From an uncultured Anaerotignum sp. (lineage in GTDB: Bacteria; Bacillota; Clostridia; Lachnospirales; Anaerotignaceae), in contig CAJTQX010000002.1 of NCBI GenBank assembly GCA_910578425.1, positions 51,695 to 115,694 on the forward strand: 64,000 nucleotides of DNA. Reading direction: 5' to 3'. How positions within the stretch are numbered: position 1 is the first letter of the stretch; each line of letters starts with the position of its first letter. Position numbers and translations under genes: made by a program. Shown here in pieces: positions 8,361-16,238 of the stretch. A model generated the notes under the pieces. The model did not search any database, was not told the DNA's origin, and saw only the letters and a program-made list of their open reading frames with translations.

Positions 8361-8700
8361 TTTATTCCGATGCGGCAGACCGGCCCCACTCTTCCATCAG
8401 ACGCCGGACAATCTTATGGTTCAGACAGATTTTACAACGGCGCAGCTTCGGCGTAATCCGGCGGTAACCATAGCGGCCTTTGTTTTCGTGGTATATAGCC
8501 GTAATCTCTGCTTTTTGGATTTCGTATTTGTCCGGACTGTCCATTTGTTTCAGATTGCCCGAAACCGCTGTGCCCCACCGGCAAATTCAGTCAGGTATTT
8601 GCTCCCCGTTTTGGATGCGGTCATGGCTGTTGATTTTGAATCTTTGCGCCGTTTCGCTATAGCTTTGCTTCTCTTTCTGCATTATTTCGTCTCGGTTTTT
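8361..8700 (-). pseudogene. IS3-family transposase remnant
   Basis: On the reverse strand the first piece resembles the start of an IS3-type OrfA (IMQKEKQSYSETAQRF, then KINSHDRIQ) and stops early. A second piece, 8362-8544, resembles the N-terminal part of an IS3/IS150 OrfB (EIQKAEITAIYHENKGRYGYRRIT, then LNHKIVRRLMEEWG). The DDE catalytic core is missing. The element is internally deleted and inactive. It sits where tadA would otherwise be close to the SRP RNA. Confidence 0.75.
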
Positions 8701-8807
8701 TCAGTTCAATAAAAAAGCCTTGCGTTTTCCGCAAAACTCCCCCTGCTGCAAACAAAAAATATGCCCATATCTACGGCTGTACCGTAAACACAGACATATA
8801 AAAGTCA

Positions 8808-8881
<74 letters not shown>

Positions 8882-8894
8882 TTAATAAAAAAAG

Positions 8895-8975
8895 TGGGCG
8901 GAGAAGGATTCGAACCTTCGAAGCTATCGCAACAGATTTACAGTCTGCCCCCTTTGGCCGCTCGGGAATCCACCC
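8895..8975 (-). tRNA. tRNA-Tyr (GTA)
   Basis: About 81 bases, class II with a long variable arm. Acceptor GGGTGGA pairs with TCCGCCC (one G:T); the anticodon loop CTGTAAA gives GTA; T-arm GGTTCGAATCC. Second gene of a three-tRNA cluster on this strand. Confidence 0.95.
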
Positions 8976-8983
8976 ACGAAGTA

Positions 8984-9056
8984 AGCCGATGATCGGACTC
9001 GAACCGATAACCTGCTGATTACAAGTCAGCTGCTCTGCCAATTGAGCCACATCGGC
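8984..9056 (-). tRNA. tRNA-Thr (TGT)
   Basis: 73 bases. Acceptor GCCGATG pairs with CATCGGC; the anticodon loop CTTGTAA gives TGT; T-arm GGTTCGAGTCC. It is the first gene in the transcription direction of the cluster Thr-Tyr-fMet. Confidence 0.95.
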
Positions 9057-9224
9057 ACGCTTTCCTCCGTAAAATTACAAAAGCTATTATAGCACTCCTT
9101 TTGATACAAGTCAAGTATTTTTCGTCAAAGTTCTCAGGAAAACGAAAATTACCTGAAAATCTGCATATCTCAGTTCCTTTTTATTTGCCTTCTGCGGAAA
9201 AATTCCCTCTCCCGCTTCCAATTA

Positions 9225-9233
9225 TGTTATAAT
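9225..9233 (+). promoter_or_regulatory. Extended -10 promoter of the Spx/ArsC-like gene
   Basis: TGTTATAAT combines a TGn extension with a perfect TATAAT at 9228-9233. There is no good -35 box at 17 bp, as is common for extended -10 promoters. Confidence 0.6.
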
Positions 9234-9260
9234 ATCTCCAAACAAAGGAGGCTGGAACAT

Positions 9261-9620
9261 ATGAGCATATTATTTTTGGAATACCCAAAATGCACAACCT
9301 GCAAAAAAGCAAAAGCATGGCTGGAAACGTTCGGCGTGGCATTTGCGGACAGGCATATCGTGGAACAAAACCCTTCCGCGGCAGAGCTTGAGGAATGGTG
9401 GAAAAAAAGCGGACTGCCGCTGAAAAAATTTTTCAACACAAGCGGGCTGCTGTATAAGGAACAGGGCTTAAAAAACAAGCTCCCTTTCATGGACGAACAG
9501 GCCCAACTGGAACTGCTGGCTACAAACGGCATGCTGGTGAAACGCCCGCTTGTTATCGGGGAGAATTTTGTGCTGGTCGGCTTTAAAGAAAGCGAATGGG
9601 CGGAAACCCTGAAGCCATAA
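9261..9620 (+). CDS. Spx/ArsC-family thiol-redox protein
   Basis: 119 residues, the usual length for the ArsC/Spx/YffB family. It has a thioredoxin-like fold with an N-terminal CTTC motif (C11 and C14) and the C-terminal block VKRPLVIGENFVLVGFKESEW that resembles RPLV.. in ArsC/Spx proteins. True arsenate reductases of this type use a single Cys with downstream Arg residues, whereas Spx proteins use CxxC and bind RNA polymerase; the CxxC here fits the Spx-like side. Start supported by AAAGGAGG. The gene is monocistronic with its own promoter. Whether it acts on transcription or as a reductase cannot be decided. Confidence 0.85.
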   Translation: MSILFLEYPKCTTCKKAKAWLETFGVAFADRHIVEQNPSAAELEEWWKKSGLPLKKFFNTSGLLYKEQGLKNKLPFMDEQAQLELLATNGMLVKRPLVIGENFVLVGFKESEWAETLKP

Positions 9621-9655
9621 CCCCGCTTTCCCAGTGAAAATCAGCGGCCGGAGTA

Positions 9656-9684
9656 TTGACAGCGGCTGAAAAACGGGGTATACT
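9656..9684 (+). promoter_or_regulatory. Strong SigA promoter of the SRP RNA
   Basis: Perfect TTGACA at 9656-9661, 17-bp spacer, TATACT at 9679-9684. Confidence 0.85.
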
Positions 9685-9713
9685 ATTCAAACATATTGAA
9701 CTGTCATCAAATT

Positions 9714-9979
9714 TCCGTGCTAGCCGGGGCGGTAGCGGTGTCCTGTACCCACAATCCGCTAAAGTGGGGGTGATGCCCGCTCTCGACGGGGCGTTTTATG
9801 GTCTGCCCTCCGGAAGTGGTGTTGAAGTTCGGGTCTTACGCAACAGGAGCCTGTGAACCGTGTCAGGGCCGGAAGGCAGCAGCACTAAGCAGCCCCCTTC
9901 TGTGTGCGCTGAGGCAGCCCGGGCGGAGCCGCAGAAGGAGGTAACGCATGGGGCAAACCGGCAACAGCGGGCGCGCGGA
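9714..9979 (+). ncRNA. ffs: Signal recognition particle RNA, large Bacillus type (scRNA)
   Basis: About 266 bases. The universally conserved SRP domain IV is present around 9865-9895 (GTCAGGGCCGGAAGGCAGCAG). The 5' part has the Alu-domain pattern seen in Gram-positive SRP RNAs (GGTAGCGGTGTCCTGTACCC, CAATCCGCTA, GGGTCTTACGCAACAGGAGCCTGTGAACC). The ends pair (TCCGTGC with GCGCGGA), which sets the limits. It has a strong promoter upstream and an intrinsic terminator at 10002-10029. The exact 3' end is uncertain by a few bases. Confidence 0.93.
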
Positions 9980-10001
9980 TTCCTATAACACTTGCTGTAT
10001 T

Positions 10002-10029
10002 TCCCCATTATGATAATGGGGATTTTTTC
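10002..10029 (+). terminator. Intrinsic terminator of the SRP RNA
   Basis: TCCCCATTA and TAATGGGGA form a 9-bp stem with a 3-base loop, followed by six T residues. Confidence 0.85.
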
Positions 10030-10035
10030 ATAAAC

Positions 10036-10175
10036 AGAAGTTCCTGCTGCGCATCTGCGCGGCAGCAATCCCGGGTCAAGGGAGCGGGTGCTCCCTTGCG
10101 GGAGTTTGAGGGCAGAGCCCTCAAGGTCTTACAGGGTTTGGGGCAACGCCCCAGGGTTTCCACCGCTCTTTTCAT
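10036..10175. repeat. Dispersed repeat family B, copy B2
   Basis: Between the SRP RNA terminator and dnaX. It contains GGGTCAAGGGAGCGGGTGCTCCC, the AGGGCAGAGCCCTCAAGGTCTT block and GGGGCAACGCCCCAGGGTTT, each an inverted repeat also found in the other B copies. Confidence 0.7.
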
Positions 10176-10192
10176 TCCAAAGGAGGCATGTT

Positions 10193-11794
10193 ATGGCTTA
10201 CACAGCATTATACAGAAAATTCCGCCCGCAGACGTTCAGCAGCGTCATCGGGCAGGAGCACATCGTGCGGACACTGAAAAACCAGATGAAAACGGGCCGC
10301 GCCTCCCATGCCTATCTGTTCTGCGGCACGCGCGGCACAGGCAAAACCTCCACAGCCAAAATATTCGCCCGCGCAATCAACTGCACCAATCTGACCGCAG
10401 AGGGCGAGCCCTGCAACGAATGCGCCGTATGCCGGGATATTCTGGCGGGCAGGAGCGTCAACGTCATTGAAATTGACGCCGCCTCCAACAACAGCGTTGA
10501 AAATATCCGCGAAATCCGCGAGGAAGTCAAATATCCGCCCACACAGGGCAAATTCAAAGTCTATATCATCGACGAGGTGCATATGCTCTCCAACAGCGCA
10601 TTCAACGCTCTGCTGAAAACGCTGGAGGAACCGCCTGAATACGTCATATTTATTCTGGCAACAACAGACCCTCAGAAAGTCCCCGCGACCATACTCTCCC
10701 GTTGCCAGCGGTTTGATTTCCGCCGCATCACAACGGAAGAAATCACCCGCACCCTGCTGGGTTATCTGGAAGAAGAAGGACACCGCGCACAGGAGGACGC
10801 TGTGCGCTATGTCGCGCGGCTGGGCGACGGCTCCATGCGCGACTCCCTCAGTATACTCGATCAGTGTCTTGCCTTTTTCGGCGGGGAAGAAGTCACGTTG
10901 GAAAAAGTGCTTGAGGTTGTCGGCGCGGTCGACCGCACAGTCCTGTTTGAAATGGCGGAAGCCCTCTCCCGGCGCGATGCAAAAAAAGCAATGACGCTCG
11001 TGGAAGAAATGCTGTTATCCGGGCGTGATGTCAAGCAGTTCGCGGCGGAATTTCTGGAGCATATCCGCAACCTGCTGGTCGTTTCCACACTTGCCCAGCC
11101 CGGCAATGTGCTGGATTTATCCATGGAGGAGGAAGAACAGCTGAAACAGACGGCAGGACTTTTTTCGCCGGACGAGCTGATTGCCCTGATGGAACGCTTT
11201 TCCGCTTTGCAAGGCGAACTGCGTTATGCCGCCAACGAGCGCGTCCTTCTGGAAGTGGAACTGATGAAGCTCTGCGCCCCCTGGACGGAACGCGATGTGA
11301 CCACGCTCGCGGCAAGGCTTGGGGAACTGGAACGGAAAATTGCGGCCGGAATCGTCCCCGCCGCTCCCGCAAATACCGCACCCTCCGCCCCCGCGAAGCC
11401 TGCTCCGCCCAAACGCAAGCCGCCCGCACTGCCGGAGGATATGCAGAAAATACAGAAGGAATGGCCGCTTTTGTGCAGTGAAATTTCCTACGCGCCTTTG
11501 CAGGGAAAGCTGCGGGATACGGAGATACAGTTTAAGGAGGACGGCGCGCTTTATATTGCCTGCCCGTCCGCTTTTGTAGCCGATGTATTGGAAAAGGGCA
11601 AGGAGGAGATTTCTGCCATGCTGGAAAAAACGGCAGGGAAAACCTTCGATATCCGCATGATTACAAAGGAAGAATATGAGCAGTGGCGGGAAAAAACCTA
11701 CGGCAAACAGGAAAACGCCAATACTGACGATGACCTCGAATTTGCCAGCCTTACCGCCAACCTGCCGCCGGATGTGGAAATTTATGATGACTGA
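10193..11794 (+). CDS. dnaX: DNA polymerase III subunit gamma/tau
   Basis: 533 residues from ATG 10193, which has AAAGGAGG; the open frame continues upstream through a repeat without a start signal. It is the clamp-loader motor. Walker A GTRGTGKTS is at residues 45-53, zinc cysteines at C64, C74, C77 and C80, and the DEVH box at 127-130. ATTDPQKVPATILSRCQRFDF carries sensor 1 and the SRC arginine finger. A Pro/Ala-rich linker (about 385-415) leads to a short tau-like C-terminal domain. Downstream ybaB and recR, which usually follow dnaX in Firmicutes, are absent here. Confidence 0.97.
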   Translation: MAYTALYRKFRPQTFSSVIGQEHIVRTLKNQMKTGRASHAYLFCGTRGTGKTSTAKIFARAINCTNLTAEGEPCNECAVCRDILAGRSVNVIEIDAASNNSVENIREIREEVKYPPTQGKFKVYIIDEVHMLSNSAFNALLKTLEEPPEYVIFILATTDPQKVPATILSRCQRFDFRRITTEEITRTLLGYLEEEGHRAQEDAVRYVARLGDGSMRDSLSILDQCLAFFGGEEVTLEKVLEVVGAVDRTVLFEMAEALSRRDAKKAMTLVEEMLLSGRDVKQFAAEFLEHIRNLLVVSTLAQPGNVLDLSMEEEEQLKQTAGLFSPDELIALMERFSALQGELRYAANERVLLEVELMKLCAPWTERDVTTLAARLGELERKIAAGIVPAAPANTAPSAPAKPAPPKRKPPALPEDMQKIQKEWPLLCSEISYAPLQGKLRDTEIQFKEDGALYIACPSAFVADVLEKGKEEISAMLEKTAGKTFDIRMITKEEYEQWREKTYGKQENANTDDDLEFASLTANLPPDVEIYDD

Positions 11795-11821
11795 ATTATC
11801 TGTTGCTTTCTGAAATACCAT

Positions 11822-11876
11822 TTCCATAACGAAATATCCCCTCATGCATGGCATGAGGGGATATTTCGTTATGGAA
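11822..11876. terminator. Perfect 26-bp inverted repeat between convergent genes
   Basis: The arms 11822-11847 and 11851-11876 are exact reverse complements around a 3-base loop (ATG); the core is ATATCCCCTCATGC facing GCATGAGGGGATAT. It lies between dnaX and the opposing ECF gene. It lacks a long T-run, so it is either a bidirectional terminator or a mobile-palindrome remnant. Confidence 0.65.
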
Positions 11877-11890
11877 CTTTATCTCTTTAT

Positions 11891-12415
11891 TCACTTCTCC
11901 GAAACAAACCTGTATATCTTTGCTTTATAAAACGCAGTGCCGACCACAAGGAAAATCGCCATACCCGCAGCCCCCTGCACCAGGTTCTCCGGAACAGACG
12001 TTGCCGCTACGGCAAAACTGCTTTTCAGTATGCCGCCGCCGATAAAATACCCGAATACCATCCAAATAATACCAACCGCGCACCCTGACATATTCCGCAG
12101 CGTAAAAAACTTTTCCCGCTTCCCGGAAAAATCAGAAATCAGCCCGATCAACAGCCCCATACCGCCTTTTATAATCAGCGTAAACGGCGCCCAGTGCGCA
12201 TAGCCGCTCAGAAGGTCCGCCAGCGCAGAGCCAACGCCCCCTGCCGCCATGCCGTACTTCCAGCCAAAAAATACACTTGTCAGCAGTATCATGCTGTCCC
12301 CTAAGTGAATATAGCCCTGCGTTGCTGAAACGGGTATCTGAAACACCATCGTACAGACCGTCACCAGCGCGGTCAGCAGGCCCTGTATGCATAATTCCTT
12401 TGTCGTCATTTTCAT
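11891..12415 (-). CDS. ECF transporter substrate-binding (S) component
   Basis: 174 residues with about six hydrophobic segments. S components bind a vitamin or precursor and pair with a shared EcfAA'T energising module, which is not in this window. Family features are the N-terminal LCIQGLLTALVTVCTMVFQIP helix and YIHLGDSMILLTSVFFGWKYG, then GGVGSALADLLSGYAHWAPFTLIIKGGMGLL. The start is supported by AAAGGAGG. The conserved HLGD and GGVGSALADLL patterns resemble members predicted to carry thiamin or pyrimidine precursors, but no riboswitch is seen upstream, so specificity is open. Confidence 0.85.
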   Translation of the reverse strand: MKMTTKELCIQGLLTALVTVCTMVFQIPVSATQGYIHLGDSMILLTSVFFGWKYGMAAGGVGSALADLLSGYAHWAPFTLIIKGGMGLLIGLISDFSGKREKFFTLRNMSGCAVGIIWMVFGYFIGGGILKSSFAVAATSVPENLVQGAAGMAIFLVVGTAFYKAKIYRFVSEK

Positions 12416-12510
12416 TGCTTCATTCCTCCTTTGTTCGCTGTAATCTGTTACCAGCGTATCATATCACAAAGGAGATTTCCAGCCGCCGCACCATTGCAGT
12501 TAAAATTGTA

Positions 12511-12972
12511 TTAGTACAATTCTGTCGAAAGTAGCTCCACAAGGCATTTTTCCACACACTCCCGCTCAAAAGACGCCATCACTCTGCAATCCTCCCTGTC
12601 CAGCAGGCGGTAATGCCCCGAAAGAATATTCTGCTGAATACGGAACCCGCCTTCCCGCGTCACCTCCCGCCACCAAACTTTGCCGCCCATCGTTTTAGGG
12701 TAACGCGGCACAGCATCGGCAAAGGCAAGCGCGGCCACCAAATCCGCCATCTCTCCGCCAAATTCCTCCTGTAATATCCCGCTCGCGCCACAGACCGCCG
12801 CAAACGCCGCCGCGCCTGTCCAGCCCAGCGTGCGCCGCCCTTTTTCAATATCCACAAGCGTCTTTTTTGAAATACCCAGCACCGCCGCCATTTTTTCCTG
12901 TGTAAAGCCATATTCCTTACGGACAGGCTTGAGCAGGCTGTCCATTCTTTCCGCAAATTCTTTTTTCGTCAT
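12511..12972 (-). CDS. HTH (XRE-type) transcriptional regulator
   Basis: 153 residues. Residues about 14-70 form a helix-turn-helix: PVRKEYGFTQEKMAAVLGISKKTLVDIEKGRRTLGW. The C-terminal part is unique and aromatic-rich (GGKVWWREVTREGGFRIQQN) and may sense a ligand. It is the second gene of a pair, 11 bases after the membrane-protein gene. Two identical-architecture palindromes overlap the pair's promoter, so I infer autorepression by this protein. Confidence 0.85.
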   Translation of the reverse strand: MTKKEFAERMDSLLKPVRKEYGFTQEKMAAVLGISKKTLVDIEKGRRTLGWTGAAAFAAVCGASGILQEEFGGEMADLVAALAFADAVPRYPKTMGGKVWWREVTREGGFRIQQNILSGHYRLLDREDCRVMASFERECVEKCLVELLSTELY

Positions 12973-12983
12973 ATGTTTTCCCC

Positions 12984-13466
12984 CTATCCAATCGGCGGCA
13001 GGTACATCATATACGGCGCGGTCAGTATCGCCATGCCCAGCGCGAGCCTGTGCTTCTGCCGCCTCTCCAGCGCAAGCCCTTTCAGCACAAATTTCCTCTG
13101 GAATACATAAATCAGCACGCCTGCCAGCACCACGCCTGCCGTAACGAACAGGAACAGTTTCCAATCCTTCCAGGGGGCAATGCTGTAAATATTTACAGGG
13201 TTCAGCAATATATCCGCATAAGACATTACAAACGATGCGATAAAATCCGCCAGAAAGCCAAACCCCCACGTTTTCGCGATCATATCCGTATAAAGCCGCT
13301 TTTTGTCCGGCAGCTTCAGCAGAAAATACAGCAGGAACAGCATCAGCGTATCTACAATAAAATTCAGCGGAAACAAAATGATAATCAGCACCGGCAAAAT
13401 CACTATGCCAAAATAAATCATACACATCGGAAAAATCAGATTGTAAGCCAGAACATCTTTTTTCAC
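12984..13466 (-). CDS. Four- to five-helix membrane protein paired with an HTH regulator
   Basis: 160 residues from GTG 13466, chosen because AAAGGAGG lies six bases upstream; an ATG further upstream has no site. Hydrophobic segments lie near residues 10-35, 38-50, 70-85, 105-120 and 135-155. I do not recognise the family. It is the promoter-proximal gene of a two-gene operon with the HTH regulator, a common layout for small stress- or envelope-responsive cassettes. Function unknown. Confidence 0.75.
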   Translation of the reverse strand: MKKDVLAYNLIFPMCMIYFGIVILPVLIIILFPLNFIVDTLMLFLLYFLLKLPDKKRLYTDMIAKTWGFGFLADFIASFVMSYADILLNPVNIYSIAPWKDWKLFLFVTAGVVLAGVLIYVFQRKFVLKGLALERRQKHRLALGMAILTAPYMMYLPPIG

Positions 13467-13483
13467 ATGCGCCCTCCTTTTTT

Positions 13484-13521
13484 GTGTAAGATTACACTTT
13501 TTATTTTGTGTAATTTTACAC
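13484..13521. promoter_or_regulatory. Twin palindromic operators of the HTH/membrane-protein operon
   Basis: GTGTAAGATTACAC (13484-13497) and GTGTAATTTTACAC (13508-13521) are perfect GTGTAA-N2-TTACAC palindromes set 24 bp apart. The second one contains the -10 box of the reverse-strand promoter. Confidence 0.8.
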
Positions 13522-13541
13522 GATTTCTTTTTGCCTGTCAA
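13513..13541 (-). promoter_or_regulatory. Promoter of the HTH/membrane-protein operon
   Basis: On the reverse strand TTGACA (13541-13536), 17-bp spacer, TAAAAT (13518-13513). The -10 hexamer is inside the upstream operator palindrome, so a bound regulator would exclude RNA polymerase. Confidence 0.8.
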
Positions 13542-13591
13542 CGTCTTTCCGGAAAACAGGTCATATTGTATACATTATGTCAAACCGTAAT

Positions 13592-13740
13592 GATTCCACA
13601 AACAGACATTCTTTTGTGGAAAAAGTGGACAAATCCGCAAAGTTTTCCACAGCAGAAAGCCGTAAAACCTAAGTTATACACAAAGTTATACACATTATCC
13701 ACAGAAATCCCGAAGGAAAAATAGTGGAAAAACGGGACAG
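13592..13740. other. DnaA-box-like cluster
   Basis: Two TTATACACA boxes (13674, 13686) and one consensus TTATCCACA (13695) stand in tandem within 30 bp. TTTTCCACA-type variants flank them at 13643 and, reversed, at 13615; GATTCCACA is at 13592. A-rich DNA follows. No dnaA, dnaN or rpmH is adjacent, so it may be a DnaA-binding cluster rather than oriC. The rest of the interval from 13740 to 14043 shows no gene. Confidence 0.55.
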
Positions 13741-14043
13741 ATGCACTTTTTTCCCGCTTTTTGAAAAGGCTGGAAATCTGACATTTTTCAATACCCGCCC
13801 CACAGCGGAATCGCAATAAAAATAATTCCGTAAACCAAAATGAAACATCCGTCCGCCAAAACCAAAAAAATATTCGTAACAGAGAGTTTTTTTTCAAAAG
13901 AAAGAGGATTTCCAAAAAATTTGGCGAATAGGAGAATGTAAAAGGGAATGCTATTACTAAAAATCAATCCGGTTCTGCCGGTGCGATAGAGATACGTTCT
14001 GCCTGCGGGAAGGAAGCAGACAGAAAAGAAGGGAGTTGTTTTT

Positions 14044-14589
14044 ATGCGTTACAACATTATCGGAAAAAATATTGATGTATGGGACAAAACAAAAGACATT
14101 GTAGAACGGAAATTGGACAGAATTGCCAAGCTGTTTCCGGAGGAAACAACAGCTACCATCACGCTGAGCCTGGAAAAGCTGGTTTCCACAGTAGAAGTAA
14201 CGATTCCCCTGAACAGGCGGCTGGTACGCGCAGAGGTGCAGGATGGGGATATGACCGCCGCAATCGACAAAGCAGTAGATATTCTGGAAAGCCAGGTTGT
14301 CCGCTATAAGAAGCGTATGCGCACAAAAATACGCCAGAACAGCGAGAACTATATGGCAGAGTATGATGCGATTCTTGTGCCGGAAGCAGATCTGGACGAA
14401 GAACCGCTGTACAAAATCGAGAAAATCAAACACTTCGAGGTAAAACCTATGGATGCGGAAGAGGCAGTCATGGAAATGGAACTGGTCGGACATACCTTCT
14501 TTGTATTCCGCAATGGCGAAACAGACGAAGTGAATGTTGTATACAAACGCAAAGACGGCTCCTATGGTCTGATCGAGCCTGAATATTGA
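14044..14589 (+). CDS. hpf: Long-form ribosome hibernation-promoting factor
   Basis: 181 residues. The N-terminal S30AE/YfiA domain (1-~100) is seen as MRYNIIGKNIDVWDKTKDIVERKLDRIAKLF with the basic RYKKRMRTKIR tail. The C-terminal domain (from about 125: YKIEKIKHFEVKPMDAEEAV, then HTFFVFRNGETDEVNVVYKRKDGSYGLIEP) drives 100S ribosome dimer formation. Start supported by AAGGGAG. It stands alone, with a strong intrinsic terminator behind it. Confidence 0.97.
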   Translation: MRYNIIGKNIDVWDKTKDIVERKLDRIAKLFPEETTATITLSLEKLVSTVEVTIPLNRRLVRAEVQDGDMTAAIDKAVDILESQVVRYKKRMRTKIRQNSENYMAEYDAILVPEADLDEEPLYKIEKIKHFEVKPMDAEEAVMEMELVGHTFFVFRNGETDEVNVVYKRKDGSYGLIEPEY

Positions 14590-14631
14590 TTCTTGCGCCG
14601 CCCCCATGCAGGGGACGAGCCTGAAACAGAG

Positions 14632-14672
14632 AAGGGGCAAAGCCTGTAAATCCGGGCTTTGCCCCTTTTTCT
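14632..14672 (+). terminator. Intrinsic terminator of hpf
   Basis: AAGGGGCAAAGCC pairs with GGCTTTGCCCCTT across a short loop, followed by a T-rich tract. Confidence 0.9.
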
Positions 14673-14680
14673 TTAGACCA

Positions 14681-14763
14681 AATTTTCTCAGGCACTGCCG
14701 TTGGCGTCTGACATCAGAAGCCATTTAAAAAGTACAAAATCGTTTCTTAAATTAAGCCGCCTT
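14681..14763 (+). repeat. Dispersed repeat family A, partial copy A4
   Basis: Diverged right half of family A: AATTTTCTCAGGCACTGCCGTTGGCGTCTGAC, then TTTCTTAAATTAAGCCGCCTT, in the same order as in A1 and A2. Confidence 0.6.
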
Positions 14764-14784
14764 ATATCGAATCTTTTAGCATTG

Positions 14785-15027
14785 AGGAAAAGCACTTCCG
14801 CAAAACGCGGTTTTGCGGCAAACGGGTCAAGGGGCGCGGAAGCTCTCAGGAACCGCAAGCGGCGGCTTTGCCGGTTTGCACAGCAAACTTCCAGGGAGCT
14901 TCGTTTTGCACCGACCGGAGCAGAAACGAAAGCCCTTACGAGATCTGGCATTTTTGCCTGCGGCAAAAACGGGCTTCGCTCGCCCCGCGTCAGCAGGGTG
15001 CCAGGGGGCAGAAATCCAAGGTCTTCT
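14785..15027. repeat. Dispersed repeat family B, copy B3
   Basis: CCGCAAAACGCGGTTTTGCGG hairpin, CGGGTCAAGGGGCGCGG and CAGGGGGCAGAAATCCAAGGTCTT landmarks. It fills the rest of the gap between hpf and the VWA gene and touches the VWA stop codon. Confidence 0.65.
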
Positions 15028-16224
15028 TTAGCGGTTCACCATCAGCTTTTTCAGCGCGCTGTTCAAATCCTCCAGCGTCAGGCGGTACATGTCGAAATCC
15101 TTGTGTATGATGTCATATGTCTTTGCCCACCAGCCGCCCCAATACGGCCGCTCGGACGGGTTCAGCCATACGATATGCGGATATTTCTCCCTGAATCGGT
15201 TCAGCCATTCTATGCCGGGCACATCGTCACGCGCACCATAGGAATAGTAGCTGCTGTTCAGCAGTTCAGAAGGCTCCATTTGCGCATCGCCCACGATGAT
15301 GACCTTGTATTCGCTGCTGATATTGCGCAATATCCACTCCGTCTGCACCGCGGACGCCGGGCACATCCGGGGGTCTTTGAACACCTTGGAATAAATGCAG
15401 TTATGGAAATAAAATACCTGCAAATCCTTGAAGTGGTTGGATTTGCTGACTGCCTGGAACAGCGCGCTGCACATCCTGCTGTAATAGTCCATCGACCCGC
15501 CGCTGTCCATCATCAGCAGTATCTTCACGGTGTTCTTGCGCGGGCGTTCATAAACAACCCTGAGATTTCCGGCGTTATCACAGGTTTCGCGTATTGTGCC
15601 GTCAATGTCAAATTCTGTGCGGGCTTCATCCGCTTTCGCGGAAAACTGCCGCAGCCGCCGGAATGCCATCTGGAACTGCCGGATATCGAGCGTATTGTCG
15701 TCCCGGAAATCGCGGAACTTCCGCTCCCCAGCGACCTGGAACGCCCGCCGCTGGCCGCCTTCGCCGCCAACTCGTATCCCACGCGGGCTGAACCCGCTGT
15801 TGCCGAATACGGAAACGCCGCCTGTACCGACCCAATAGCTGCCGCCGTTATGCTCTTCTTTCTGCTCCTGCAAACGCTCCAGAAACATGCGCTGGATTTC
15901 TTCCTGAGAAAGCCATTCATTCTGCATGGCGCGCTCCATGTCAAAGTTCTCGCCGGGCTTCTCTTTGGGATTTTCCAACCAGTCGAGAAGTTCCTGCGGA
16001 AGCTCATCCGTCAGCTCCATATCCTTGAAAAATTCCAGAAAGGCCCCATCGAATTTATCAAAATCCGCCTCACTCTTGACAAGTACGCTCCGGCAGAGGT
16101 AATAAAACCCCGTAAAGGAGGAGCCATGCAGCCCCTTATCCAATGCCTCGATCAGCGACATCCATTCATTCAGCGAAACTTTCAGCCCGCGTGCGCGCAG
16201 AAGGTAAAAAAACGAAGTAAACAT
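15028..16224 (-). CDS. CoxE-like VWA-domain protein
   Basis: 398 residues. A Gly/Arg-rich central linker (about 125-165) leads to a VWA domain beginning near residue 233. The MIDAS motif is DSGGS at 240-244 (MMDSGGSMDYYSRM), and HFKDLQVFYFHNCIY follows as in CoxE-type proteins. These work with MoxR AAA+ ATPases as metal-dependent chaperones or cofactor-insertion pairs. The MoxR gene lies 14 bases upstream in the same operon. No oxidoreductase client is encoded next to it, so the target is unknown. Confidence 0.9.
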   Translation of the reverse strand: MFTSFFYLLRARGLKVSLNEWMSLIEALDKGLHGSSFTGFYYLCRSVLVKSEADFDKFDGAFLEFFKDMELTDELPQELLDWLENPKEKPGENFDMERAMQNEWLSQEEIQRMFLERLQEQKEEHNGGSYWVGTGGVSVFGNSGFSPRGIRVGGEGGQRRAFQVAGERKFRDFRDDNTLDIRQFQMAFRRLRQFSAKADEARTEFDIDGTIRETCDNAGNLRVVYERPRKNTVKILLMMDSGGSMDYYSRMCSALFQAVSKSNHFKDLQVFYFHNCIYSKVFKDPRMCPASAVQTEWILRNISSEYKVIIVGDAQMEPSELLNSSYYSYGARDDVPGIEWLNRFREKYPHIVWLNPSERPYWGGWWAKTYDIIHKDFDMYRLTLEDLNSALKKLMVNR

Positions 16225-16238
16225 AGTCTATCACCCGC

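Noticed and set aside
8194..8712. A 172-codon forward frame downstream of tadA
   Set aside because: It overlaps the end of tadA and is antisense to the IS3 remnant; no independent support.
12416..12510. Riboswitch before the ECF S-component gene
   Set aside because: The 95-base leader lacks conserved TPP, FMN or other vitamin riboswitch cores.
13592..13740. Definite oriC
   Set aside because: Box cluster alone is not enough without dnaA/dnaN or skew data.
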